Positions 16,162 through 24,240 of a DNA stretch of 64,000 nucleotides are shown here, one piece after another (positions within the stretch are counted from its first letter, which is position 1; every line of letters begins with the position of its first letter). Origin of the DNA: Marinobacter nauticus (GTDB lineage: Bacteria; Pseudomonadota; Gammaproteobacteria; Enterobacterales; Shewanellaceae); NCBI RefSeq assembly GCF_019801015.1, contig NZ_JAHVJZ010000005.1, positions 1-64,000 on the forward strand, in the 5' to 3' direction. The notes under the pieces were generated by a model. It had not been told where the DNA came from. It did not search any database and was given only the letters and a program-made list of their open reading frames with translations. A program made the translations under genes and the position numbers.

Positions 16162-17376
16162 ATGAGCCTGGACACCCTGCGCGACCAGTTTCCGGCCCTG
16201 CAACAGCCGGACCTGATCTACCTCGACAACGCCGCGACCACGCAAAAGCCCAGTGCGGTGCTGGAGGCGATGCAACGCTTTTATGAGGCGGATTACGCCA
16301 ATGTGCACCGGGGCGCACACCGCTTGTCTGCCCGGGCAACCCGCGCCTTTGAAGGCGCCAGAGACACCCTGGCGCAGTTCATCAATGCGCCTCAGCGTGA
16401 GTCCGTCCTCTTTACCCGGGGCACCACCGAAGCAATGAACCTGTTGGCCACCAGTCTGGGGGCCATCACTCTGAAGCCGGGTGACACCATCCTGATCGAC
16501 ACCTGGGCGCATCACGCCAGCATTGTGCCCTGGCAGCAGGCGGCCCAACGCGCGGGGGCCACCTTGCGCCCTATCCCCATGGACGCCGAAGGCCGGCTCG
16601 ACCAATCGGCATTTGTGGCGCTGCTGGCGGACCAGCCCAAAGTGGTCATTCTTACCCAGATAGCCAATGCGCTGGGGGCCAGAGCGCCCCTGTCCCGGTG
16701 GCTGCCTCTGGCCAAAGCCGCCGGCGCAGTGACCGTGGTGGACGGCGCGCAGGCCGTGGGACACGACATCGTGGACGTTCAGGCTTTGGGCTGCGACTTC
16801 TACGCCTTTTCCGGCCATAAGATGTACGGCCCGACCGGCATCGGGGTGCTTTGGGGCAAAACGGAATGGCTCAACGCCATGCCGCCCTACCAGTTTGGCG
16901 GCGAGATGATTCAGAAAGTCAGCTTCGAACAAAGCAGCTTTAACCAGCTGCCCTTTAAGTTTGAGGCGGGCACGCCCGCCATTGCCGAAGCGGTGGGATT
17001 GGCTGCCGCCGCCCGATGGCTGATGATGCAGGACAGAACCGCCATTGCCGCTCACGAATCCGTGTTGCTGGAGCGGGCCAGAGAGGGCCTGAGTGCCATC
17101 GGCGGCATCACCCTGTACAGCGCCTTTGAAGACAATGCCGGCGCGCTGGCCTTTAATATGGATGGTGAACACCATCAGGATGTCGGGATCTGGCTCGATC
17201 AGGCGGGGATTGCGGTGCGATGTGGGCACCATTGTTGCCAGCCATTGATGGATGCCCTGAAGGTCAGAGGCACCTGCCGCGTCTCCGTGGCCGCCTACAA
17301 CACCGCGGCAGAGATCGACGCCTTTGTCGACGCCGTTCGTGAGATGAGAGAGTTTTTAGATGAAGATGCCCACTGA
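16162..17376 (+). CDS. csdA: Cysteine desulfurase, CsdA/SufS class
   Basis: PLP enzyme that removes sulfur from cysteine as a persulfide for Fe-S clusters or tRNA thiolation. The 404 residues contain the PLP lysine in FSGHKMYGPTGIGVL (Lys220) and the active-site cysteine in VRCGHHCCQP (about Cys358). Start: MSLDTLRDQFPAL fits the family N-terminus; earlier in-frame ATGs at 16099 and 16138 lack ribosome-binding sites, although the AGAAGGA at 16141 is rather far from this ATG. It overlaps csdE by 17 nt, the CSD pairing. The group-II class is clear; CsdA rather than SufS rests on this context. Confidence 0.9.
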   Translation: MSLDTLRDQFPALQQPDLIYLDNAATTQKPSAVLEAMQRFYEADYANVHRGAHRLSARATRAFEGARDTLAQFINAPQRESVLFTRGTTEAMNLLATSLGAITLKPGDTILIDTWAHHASIVPWQQAAQRAGATLRPIPMDAEGRLDQSAFVALLADQPKVVILTQIANALGARAPLSRWLPLAKAAGAVTVVDGAQAVGHDIVDVQALGCDFYAFSGHKMYGPTGIGVLWGKTEWLNAMPPYQFGGEMIQKVSFEQSSFNQLPFKFEAGTPAIAEAVGLAAAARWLMMQDRTAIAAHESVLLERAREGLSAIGGITLYSAFEDNAGALAFNMDGEHHQDVGIWLDQAGIAVRCGHHCCQPLMDALKVRGTCRVSVAAYNTAAEIDAFVDAVREMREFLDEDAH

Positions 17377-17803
17377 GGCGGAGTTCCTGGCCAGCCCGAT
17401 GGGGCAGGCGATCACCCAGGACGCACTGGACGCTGAACTGAAAGCACAGGGTCATTGGCAGGGCCGCTATCGCCTGCTGATGAAACTGGGAAGCCGGATG
17501 CCATCACTGGACGCGACCTGGCACCAGAGCGATGCCGAGGTCGCCGGGTGCGAAAGCGCCACCTGGCTGCACCACCGCGAAATTGAAGGGAGACACTACT
17601 TCCTTGCCGACTCCGAAGCCCGCATCGTCCGGGGCCTGCTGGTGCTGGTGCTGGCCGCCTGCAACGGCCTCGACAGCGCCGCGCTGTCACAAGTGGATCT
17701 GGACCGCTGGTTTGCTGAGCTGGGCCTGGCTGATCACCTCAGCCCCTCCCGGGCCAGTGGCCTGAACGCGGTGGTGCAGTCGATTCGCAAGCTGGGCCAT
17801 TAA
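17360..17803 (+). CDS. csdE: SufE-family sulfur acceptor CsdE
   Basis: The 147-residue sulfur-transfer partner of the adjacent desulfurase. The SufE pattern is visible: WQGRYRLLMKLGSRMPSL, then EVAGCESATWL with the acceptor Cys64, and RGLLVLVLAA. The persulfide passes from CsdA to this cysteine. In E. coli CsdE also binds CsdL/TcdA, which is encoded 1 kb further on here. The stop codon shares the TTAA tetranucleotide with the stop of the convergent gene at 17800. Confidence 0.92.
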   Translation: MKMPTEAEFLASPMGQAITQDALDAELKAQGHWQGRYRLLMKLGSRMPSLDATWHQSDAEVAGCESATWLHHREIEGRHYFLADSEARIVRGLLVLVLAACNGLDSAALSQVDLDRWFAELGLADHLSPSRASGLNAVVQSIRKLGH

Positions 17804-18813
17804 CGGCCGCTTCTTCGCTGCCGCTGGCCGAACTGCGCCTCCAGTGTCAGCCTCAGCTCAAGATTGGTCACGTAGTCGTACTTGCGTGGCCAGGTCAGCT
17901 GCGGCTCGATCTCATAATAGAGCCAACTGCGCAGGAAGTTACGGCGGTAGTTGGCCCCCAGCCGGATGATCTCGCTCTGCTCCTCTTCATCGTGAGTCTG
18001 CCCTGAGACCGTGACAAAGGTCGCCAGCGCCGAACGGCTGGTCAGGCGCTCTGCCCGAATAAAGGTGGTGCTCCACTCCAGCCCTTCGGTCTCCTGACCG
18101 TACTTGGCCCGACCATGAAAGCGGTACCCGGAATAGTCGTAGAGCCGTTCAATGGTCATCCGCGAGGTTTCACTCCAGCCATCCTGCGCCTCAACCTTAA
18201 GCTCCTGAGAGAGCTTAAGCACGGTGCGCTCATCCAGATCGTTGTAGTAACGCGCCCGGGTGCGGACAAAGGGATCGAGCCCGGAGTCGATCTTTACCCC
18301 GACGTCGAAGGACAGGTCCCAGGCTCGCAGATCCACCGGAATAAAGCGCAGAGCCGCGCGGGTGCCGCTGTCACCGTCTTCAGACTGCTCATCCCGAACC
18401 TCGGTCAGTTCGCTGTCCGGGTCCGACTCCACCAGCAGCTTCAGTCGTCGTTCGGTATTGGGCAGGTAGTAAGCGGCGGAAACCCGCACTTTGAAATCAT
18501 TGGATTCGCGCTCAAAAAAGCGTTGCTGCAAACGCAGCCGGAAATGGCTGGATGCCTGATCCGCTTCCTCACTGGGGCCAAAGAATTCATCGAACCAGAC
18601 CGCACTGCCCTGGGCCGACGTGGAGAGCATATTGTGGGCTTTGTCGTACCAGCGCAGGTCCACCTCTTCGGTGGGGTCTTCCAAGGGGGGTTCCTGAATC
18701 GGTTGAGTGGTGGTCTGTTGCTCGGTTTCGGCCGTTTCCGACACACTGGCGTTGGCCAGCATCGGATGAATATCCGAGCTCAGTGCCAACACCAGAATCC
18801 CTGTCGCAATCAT
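17800..18813 (-). CDS. Uncharacterised exported, probably outer-membrane protein
   Basis: The 337-residue protein has an N-terminal signal-like segment (about 1-21), a Gln/Thr/Glu-rich linker (about 24-50), then long alternating strands: LRLQQRFFE, FKVRVSAAYYL, RRLKLLVES, LSFDVGVKID and similar. This suggests a beta-barrel or beta-rich periplasmic protein, but the C-terminus ends in basic residues (RQRRSGR) rather than an aromatic one. I do not recognise a named family. It lies between csdE and tcdA and breaks the csdA-csdE-csdL order of E. coli. Confidence 0.7.
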   Translation of the reverse strand: MIATGILVLALSSDIHPMLANASVSETAETEQQTTTQPIQEPPLEDPTEEVDLRWYDKAHNMLSTSAQGSAVWFDEFFGPSEEADQASSHFRLRLQQRFFERESNDFKVRVSAAYYLPNTERRLKLLVESDPDSELTEVRDEQSEDGDSGTRAALRFIPVDLRAWDLSFDVGVKIDSGLDPFVRTRARYYNDLDERTVLKLSQELKVEAQDGWSETSRMTIERLYDYSGYRFHGRAKYGQETEGLEWSTTFIRAERLTSRSALATFVTVSGQTHDEEEQSEIIRLGANYRRNFLRSWLYYEIEPQLTWPRKYDYVTNLELRLTLEAQFGQRQRRSGR

Positions 18814-18872
18814 CCCACAACACCTTAGCCAACAACCTGTTGACCTCAGTGTAACGGATTAAGCAAGCGCGC

Positions 18873-19670
18873 TCACTCGCTGTTTTTCGCCGCTTTTTCC
18901 GCCAATTTCAGCAGCACTCGGCTGGCAGCGACAAAGCCAAAGGTGCCGGTCACGGGTGTGACAGCGCCAAAACCGCTGGAGCAGTCCATCGCTTTCGGGC
19001 CTTCCGCCGCGGACTTAGCCAGACAAACGCTGCCATCCGCACCGGGATAGCGCAGCTGTTCGTCGGAGAACACGCACTCCACCTGGAAGCGACGCTTTGG
19101 GTTCTTGGAGAAGTTGTACTCGCGACGCAGCAGGTTACGCACCTTAGCCGCCAGCGGGTCCTGATAGGTCTTGGCCAGATCCGCCACCTGCACTCGCGTC
19201 GGGTCCAGTTGGCCGCCGGCACCGCCCACCGTAACAATGCGGATCTTACGGCGCTTACAGTGGGCAATCAGTGCGGCTTTGGGTTTCACGGCGTCGATGC
19301 AGTCAACCAGATAATCGAGCCCCTGGGGCAACACCTCATCAAGGTTGTCCAGATCAACAAACTCCTCCACCTCGTTGACCACGCAATCCGGGTTAATGGC
19401 GCGGATGCGCTCCGCCATCACCGCCACCTTGGATTGGCCGACGGTATGACTCAGGGCGTGGATCTGACGGTTGGTATTGGTGGTGCAGATGTCGTCCAGA
19501 TCGATCAGGGTGATCTGACCGATGCCCGAACGGGCCAGCGCTTCTGCCGCCCAGGTGCCCACCCCGCCAATGCCCACCACACAGACGTGCGCCTGAGAGT
19601 AAGCAACCAGTGCAGGCTGGCCATAGAGGCGGCCGATACCGCCAAAGCGTTGCAGGTAAGCGTCGTTCAT
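18873..19670 (-). CDS. tcdA: tRNA threonylcarbamoyladenosine dehydratase TcdA (CsdL)
   Basis: E1-like ATP-dependent enzyme that cyclises t6A37 of ANN-decoding tRNAs to ct6A. The 265 residues include the nucleotide-binding motif VVGIGGVGTWAAEALARSG (about 29-47), LIDLDDICTTNTNRQ and the adenylation region DCIDAVKPKAALI. Start: MNDAYLQRFGG matches the family opening, although the frame is open upstream. E. coli tcdA is clustered with csdA-csdE, and sulfur from CSD is reported to assist it; here it is on the opposite strand, separated by one unrelated gene. Confidence 0.95.
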   Translation of the reverse strand: MNDAYLQRFGGIGRLYGQPALVAYSQAHVCVVGIGGVGTWAAEALARSGIGQITLIDLDDICTTNTNRQIHALSHTVGQSKVAVMAERIRAINPDCVVNEVEEFVDLDNLDEVLPQGLDYLVDCIDAVKPKAALIAHCKRRKIRIVTVGGAGGQLDPTRVQVADLAKTYQDPLAAKVRNLLRREYNFSKNPKRRFQVECVFSDEQLRYPGADGSVCLAKSAAEGPKAMDCSSGFGAVTPVTGTFGFVAASRVLLKLAEKAAKNSE

Positions 19671-19792
19671 CGTAGACGTTCCAGTGACCAAAAAGGCCGC
19701 GATTATAGCAGCAATGTCTGACGGGCCAAGCGTGGGCGAACCCCTCACCCTAGTGCCTCTGATTTTGGCTGACAAGTGACCGCTATGCCCCA

Positions 19793-19806
19793 TTGATCAC
19801 AATACA
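19793..19806. promoter_or_regulatory. FNR-like site in the porin upstream region
   Basis: TTGATCACAATACA matches TTGAT-N4-ATCAA at eight of ten positions. It lies about 220 nt upstream of the porin start, in the 347-nt gap between tcdA and the porin. The distance makes direct control uncertain. Confidence 0.3.
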
Positions 19807-19887
19807 ACCAGCTCACATCTTTATTTCAGACAAAGGTGAGTCAGATCAAATTCTTGGGCCGTTTTGCGTTACTTCACAAATTCCCCA

Positions 19888-19949
19888 TGACAAACTGCCG
19901 CCAACTTCACCAATTCTGGCGAAAGCAGCCTAACAAACTGCTAACAAAC
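19888..19949. promoter_or_regulatory. Three ACAAAC repeats before the porin promoter
   Basis: TGACAAACTGC (19888-19898), TAACAAACTGC (19931-19941) and TAACAAAC (19942-19949) share a T(G/A)ACAAAC core in the same orientation; the last two are 11 nt apart. Such head-to-tail spacing is typical of OmpR-family response-regulator sites. A possible promoter lies just downstream: TTGAAC (19956-19961), 16 nt, CATAAA (19978-19983). The regulator is not identified. Confidence 0.45.
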
Positions 19950-20017
19950 GGATTTTTGAACTGCCCCTCACCACCTGCATAAAGAAGGGGCGGGCAACCC
20001 AAAGAGGACAAGAAGTA

Positions 20018-21037
20018 ATGAAGCAACGCCTGTTATCTGTCGCCGTGGCCTCCCTCCTGGCCGGTTTCTCCACCCAAGCACTGGCCGATGGCCCTACCTT
20101 CTACGGTGACCTGAACGTCTCCATCACCGACAGCGACACCGGTGTTCTGCTCCAGGGCACTGAAGCCAAGAGCGGCACCGTACTGGAAAACAACTCCTCC
20201 AACATCGGTATCAAAGGCACCCACGACATCAACCAAAGCCTGTACGTTGTGTACAAAGCGGAAGTGGGTGTGAACGGTGGTGAGCAAAGCAACGGCAAAG
20301 ACCCCTTCAGCAGCCGTAACACCTACGTTGGTCTGGGCGGCGGCTTTGGTGAAGTGGTGTTTGGTCGCAACGACACCGCGTTCAAAGGCTCCGAAGCCGG
20401 TGTGGACGCTTTCGGTAACCTGAACGCCGACATCTTCTCCATCCTGCCGGGTCAGGACCGTGTGGGCGACAGCATCACCTACACCCTGCCGAAACTGGGC
20501 CTGTTCACTGGTAAAGCCACCTACCTGCTGGAAGACGATTTCTACGCTGCAGACGCCGTTAACGAAGGCAACAACTTTGCTGTTATGGGCGGCTTCGGCG
20601 ACAAAGGCCTGAAGAAAGCCCCGTACTACATCGGCTTCGGCTACGTGGACGGCATCAGCGACCTGACCTCCTACCGCATCACCGGTCAGCTGAAACTGGC
20701 TGATCTGCAACTGGGCGCCATCTTCCAGGACTCCGAGAAGACCAGCAACAGCGACGTGACTGCCAAGGGTTACATCCTGTCTGCCAAGTACCCGCTGGGT
20801 AACTTCATGCTGAAAGGCCAGTTCGGTTACGACGACGGTGGCATGGGCGCCTTCGGTTCCAAGATTGAAACCGACGGCACCGTGAAAGAGGTGACCAACT
20901 ACACCGTTGGTGTGGATTACACCCTGACCAAGTCTGCCTACGTTTATGGCCACGTGGCGTACTACGATGCCTCCATCGACAACGCTGAGGACATCGACGA
21001 TACCCTGATCACCGTGGGTATGCGTTACCGCTTCTAA
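20018..21037 (+). CDS. Major outer-membrane porin (Gram-negative porin family)
   Basis: The 339-residue trimeric-type porin precursor has a signal peptide ending ALA before DGPTFYGDLNVSI, alternating amphipathic strands throughout, the conserved YVGLGGGFGEVVFGRNDTAFK region (about 105-125) preceding the constriction loop, and a terminal phenylalanine (VGMRYRF). Acidic loops are frequent. An AGAGGACAAG Shine-Dalgarno precedes the ATG. Strong codon bias and a strong terminator suggest high expression. It probably allows diffusion of small solutes; specificity is unknown. Confidence 0.93.
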   Translation: MKQRLLSVAVASLLAGFSTQALADGPTFYGDLNVSITDSDTGVLLQGTEAKSGTVLENNSSNIGIKGTHDINQSLYVVYKAEVGVNGGEQSNGKDPFSSRNTYVGLGGGFGEVVFGRNDTAFKGSEAGVDAFGNLNADIFSILPGQDRVGDSITYTLPKLGLFTGKATYLLEDDFYAADAVNEGNNFAVMGGFGDKGLKKAPYYIGFGYVDGISDLTSYRITGQLKLADLQLGAIFQDSEKTSNSDVTAKGYILSAKYPLGNFMLKGQFGYDDGGMGAFGSKIETDGTVKEVTNYTVGVDYTLTKSAYVYGHVAYYDASIDNAEDIDDTLITVGMRYRF

Positions 21038-21057
21038 ACCTCCCGCTCCCGGGACAC

Positions 21058-21090
21058 AAAAACGGCAACCTCAGGGTTGCCGTTTTTTTT
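21058..21090 (+). terminator. Terminator of the porin gene
   Basis: An AAAAACGGCAACC/GGTTGCCGTTTTT stem with a four-base TCAG loop is followed by a run of eight Ts, 20 nt after the stop. The A run on the other side could also serve the convergent tpm gene. Confidence 0.95.
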
Positions 21091-21106
21091 CGCGCTGGCG
21101 CCGGAC

Positions 21107-21763
21107 TCACCGTCGCACCAGGTGGTAAACCTGCTCTTTGAGCCAGGGCACGCCCTTAGCGACAAAGCGGGGGTTGTCCGCCAGCACATCGTGACTGGCC
21201 AGCTGCGTCACATCAAAATGGGCCTCAAGGTATTCACGCACCTGACCCTCTGCCACCGCGAACGGCGGTCCCGCCATGGTGTCCTGGGGGTAATCCAGGG
21301 TCACCAACAAGCCCACCGCACCAGGATGAACCAGTTCCGCCAGCTTGGTGACATAGCGCGCTCTCATCGCCTCAGGCAACGCGATCAGCGCGGCCCGGTC
21401 ATAAAACGCCGCATCGGCCGGCACCTGGCCAGGCGTAACCTGGAAAAAGTCCCCCTGCAACACCGCCAGTTCATCCAGCTGATAGCGTTGCAACGCCCCA
21501 TCAGCCTGCGGCTTGGGCACGTCACCCAATTGCGCAAACAGGGACTCCACCGCCAGGGTATTCAGCTCCACCCCAACCACCTGATGCCCTTCACCCGCCA
21601 GATAAGCGAGATCCAGCGATTTCCCGCACAGCGGCACCAGCACCGGGGTGTGGGCATTGAGTTTGAGTTGCGGCCAATGCTCGGCCAGGTAGGGGTTGAT
21701 GTGGTCAAGGTGAAAGCCGGTGACGCCCCGCTCCCACTTATCATGCCAAAACGCCGCTTCCAT
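21107..21763 (-). CDS. tpm: Thiopurine S-methyltransferase
   Basis: SAM-dependent methyltransferase of 218 residues, the usual bacterial TPMT length. It begins EAAFWHDKWERGVTGFHLD, has the SAM-binding VLVPLCGKSLDLAYLAGEGHQVVGVEL (about 42-68), and DFFQVTP and YDRAALIALP. In bacteria the enzyme also methylates tellurite and selenium compounds, so its natural substrate is open. It converges on the porin terminator. Confidence 0.94.
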   Translation of the reverse strand: MEAAFWHDKWERGVTGFHLDHINPYLAEHWPQLKLNAHTPVLVPLCGKSLDLAYLAGEGHQVVGVELNTLAVESLFAQLGDVPKPQADGALQRYQLDELAVLQGDFFQVTPGQVPADAAFYDRAALIALPEAMRARYVTKLAELVHPGAVGLLVTLDYPQDTMAGPPFAVAEGQVREYLEAHFDVTQLASHDVLADNPRFVAKGVPWLKEQVYHLVRR

Positions 21764-21826
21764 GAGCGCCCTCCAAATTCAGAAACGGGCCTCAGGGTAA
21801 CGACCCTCAGAGCGACAGGCAAACAA

Positions 21827-21848
21827 AACGGGGGCCTGAGCCCCCGTT
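21827..21848 (-). terminator. Terminator of the cysteine-rich protein gene
   Basis: On the minus strand AACGGGGGC/GCCCCCGTT with a TCAG loop is followed by TTGTTT, starting about 17 nt past the stop at 21865. Confidence 0.85.
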
Positions 21849-21864
21849 GATGATTCGGTGTGAT

Positions 21865-22224
21865 TCAGCGCGACAGGCCAAGCACCTGGCGGGCTTTGTT
21901 CAGCCACACACAGTTGTCGCAGTTGCAGGCGCGGCGATTCAGATGTGCCGCAGTCAGCTGCGCCTCAACATAATCCACCGCCTTCACCAGCTCCCGACGA
22001 ATGTCTTTGGGATCTTTGCGCTCAATGGCCACCAACTCATCGTTGTGGTTCAGCCATTTGCACTCCATATCCTGGTGACAATACATGCAGCGATCGTCCA
22101 CCGGATTGTAGAAGGTGGCATGCGGACAAAATCGCACGTCCATGTTGTCCCGCATTTTGCGGCGGGGATAGGCCAGCAGGTCCGCCAGGGTGGCGGGATC
22201 CACAGAAAGAATGGGGTCTGTCAT
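21865..22224 (-). CDS. Cysteine-rich conserved hypothetical protein
   Basis: The 119-residue soluble protein has two cysteine clusters: FCPH followed by CMYCHQDMEC (about residues 33-55) and RRACNCDNCVWLNKARQVLG near the C-terminus (about 97-116). The second resembles a (2Fe-2S)- or zinc-binding C-x-C-x-x-C arrangement. I know no function. It diverges from the protein kinase gene, separated by about 155 nt. Metal binding is an inference from cysteine spacing alone. Confidence 0.72.
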   Translation of the reverse strand: MTDPILSVDPATLADLLAYPRRKMRDNMDVRFCPHATFYNPVDDRCMYCHQDMECKWLNHNDELVAIERKDPKDIRRELVKAVDYVEAQLTAAHLNRRACNCDNCVWLNKARQVLGLSR

Positions 22225-22380
22225 CGTAACGCCCTACCCTAGTTCATTACCCATATGCAAATAGTCGCACAAAGCGTGGCTGTGCTCTTGATTGGGATCA
22301 AACACTCGTGAGACTGATCACGTTTGCGCCACAGGACCGTCACTCGGTATGCTGAAACACCTAACCACAAGGAGTGTCCG

Positions 22381-24219
22381 GTGGGCAGTGCCAAGCCGCT
22401 TCAGCAGTTTTACATCTCCGAGGAGCAGTCCATCTATCTGCTCCGGGAAGAGGACGCCCGAAAACACCGGCAGTGGGTTTCGCTCTGTCAGCAACAACTG
22501 CGTCGCCTGGGCTACCAGCAGGTCCACTTTATTGGCAAAGGGGTGTTTGGCTTTGTCTTTGCCGGCCGGCTGGGTGACACCGAGCAGGTCTTTAAATTCT
22601 CCCGCCGCACCCTGCCCGAACGCCTTCAGGCCCGCCTGCAGGAGGAAGCGGAAATTCTTGCCCCGCTGAGCCACCCCCACATTCCCGCCCTGGTCCGCTA
22701 CGTCACCGCTTCCGGTCAGGGCATTCTGCAGATGGAGCGTGCCCCGGGGATCGATCTGGCCCACTTTGCCCAGCGCTGTGGGCCGATGCCGGTGACCTAC
22801 CTGGTCCCCATCGCCGCGCAGTTGGCAGAGATACTGGCGTACCTGCGAAGCCTGCCCCGTCCGGTTGTCCACGGCGACATCAAGCCTTCCAACCTGGTGT
22901 TTGAGCACCGCCGCAAGCATCTCTCGCTGGTGGACTGGGGCTCGGCGGTGCTGGCACAGCGGGATGCCCTGGACGAGCCCCTGGGGACGCACCTGGGGCT
23001 GGTAGAGGGGGATCGGGACTCCAACGCCCGCATGGGCGACGTGTTCTTTATTGGCCCCGAACAGCTGGCCGGGGCACCCAGTTCGCCCCGCTTCGATGAG
23101 CAGGGGGCGGCCGCCACCCTGTACGCGCTGGCGTCGGGCCAGATAAGCCGTTTTGGCAGCCGATTGCTGCCGGCCGCCAGTCTGGGCCTGCCCCGCCCAT
23201 TGGCTGAAACCCTCGACGCCATGCTGAGTGACGACCCGGTGATGCGGCGTCAGGGGGGCGATCACTTTATCAAGAGCCTTCCCGCCAGCCGCCATTGGCT
23301 GTTGCTGCCGCTGCCCGCGCCACCGCCGACGCCGTTGCTGCCGGTCTGGGCCCATCAGCAGGGTAAAGCGGTGGAAACCGTGGCCTACTCATCTCGCAAA
23401 TCCTTTCTGCGGGATCATCAGATTGAACCGCTGCCGCCGGAGCGGGAGGCCGACCTGCAGCTGGCCCATTACTACCGGGACTTTATGGTGGGGATGGGGG
23501 ATAACGAGAAGGGCTTTGTGGCGGCCGTCGGGCAACTGGGACATTACCCGCTGCTTGGCGGACTGGCACTGCATTGGCACGACGGTGGGCTGGACATCGA
23601 CTCCAGCCTGAATCTGCAGGACCCCACCCTCAAGGTGCCCTTTATTCAGGCGGTCAACAATATGGTGAACCTGGCCCGGGGGATCCGTCCGGCCCCACAG
23701 GCCAACGGTAAGGCGGTATTCAAAGCCTGCTTCTTCAACGCCCGTGACACCCTGCACCTGACCCGCGCCAACGCGGATACCCGGTTTGTGCCCGCCCCCG
23801 AACTGGCGCTGCCGTTTGAGATCAGCGATGCGCCGGAGCTGGAGGACAAAACCCGCCTGCACTCCTACTTCGAGGACGGCCAGGACCCGGATGAGAACCT
23901 CATGCTTCCGCCCGCCATCATGAATGAGCTGGCCCGCCTGAACCTGATCCACCATACCGGCTGCATCATCTTCGAGGTGCTGGAGGATCACATGAAGATC
24001 CACTCCTACCTGCGCTTACTGAACCCCCGAAAAGCCAATGAGTTCCGCGCCTGCCTGGCCCGCATTCTCGATGCGGTGGGTGAGATTACCGATCTGGGCA
24101 TTGCTGGCTTTATGAAGCTGCCTTACAAGAACACCCGTGCGTTCACGCCTCAGGCTCAGGTGCCAGCACGCTACTACCCCAAAGACCCTCGTCGCCCGGA
24201 AACCACTGCGGGGCCATAA
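22381..24219 (+). CDS. Serine/threonine-type protein kinase with unassigned C-terminal domain
   Basis: The 612-residue soluble protein starts at a GTG (AAGGAG 6 nt upstream); an in-frame ATG at 22324 lacks a site. Its N-terminal half is a Hanks-type kinase fold: glycine loop IGKGVFGFVFAG (about 51-62), lysine in VFKFS (Lys72), catalytic HGDIKPSN (164-171) and metal-binding DWG (185-187) in place of DFG. The catalytic residues look intact. The C-terminal half (about 330-612) has no domain I recognise; it contains NMVNLARGIRPAP, VFKACFFNARDTLHLTRAN and HTGCIIFEVLEDH. It stands alone between its divergent neighbour and a terminator. Substrate unknown. Confidence 0.82.
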   Translation: MGSAKPLQQFYISEEQSIYLLREEDARKHRQWVSLCQQQLRRLGYQQVHFIGKGVFGFVFAGRLGDTEQVFKFSRRTLPERLQARLQEEAEILAPLSHPHIPALVRYVTASGQGILQMERAPGIDLAHFAQRCGPMPVTYLVPIAAQLAEILAYLRSLPRPVVHGDIKPSNLVFEHRRKHLSLVDWGSAVLAQRDALDEPLGTHLGLVEGDRDSNARMGDVFFIGPEQLAGAPSSPRFDEQGAAATLYALASGQISRFGSRLLPAASLGLPRPLAETLDAMLSDDPVMRRQGGDHFIKSLPASRHWLLLPLPAPPPTPLLPVWAHQQGKAVETVAYSSRKSFLRDHQIEPLPPEREADLQLAHYYRDFMVGMGDNEKGFVAAVGQLGHYPLLGGLALHWHDGGLDIDSSLNLQDPTLKVPFIQAVNNMVNLARGIRPAPQANGKAVFKACFFNARDTLHLTRANADTRFVPAPELALPFEISDAPELEDKTRLHSYFEDGQDPDENLMLPPAIMNELARLNLIHHTGCIIFEVLEDHMKIHSYLRLLNPRKANEFRACLARILDAVGEITDLGIAGFMKLPYKNTRAFTPQAQVPARYYPKDPRRPETTAGP

Positions 24220-24234
24220 GGCCCCGCAGTTTGT
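24205..24234. terminator. Terminator overlapping the kinase stop codon
   Basis: ACTGCGGGGCC/GGCCCCGCAGT, an 11-bp perfect stem, has the loop ATAA, and the kinase stop codon TAA occupies the last three bases of that loop. TTTGTGT follows on the plus strand. It is also positioned to end the convergent metalloprotease transcript. Confidence 0.8.
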
Positions 24235-24240
24235 GTCTCA

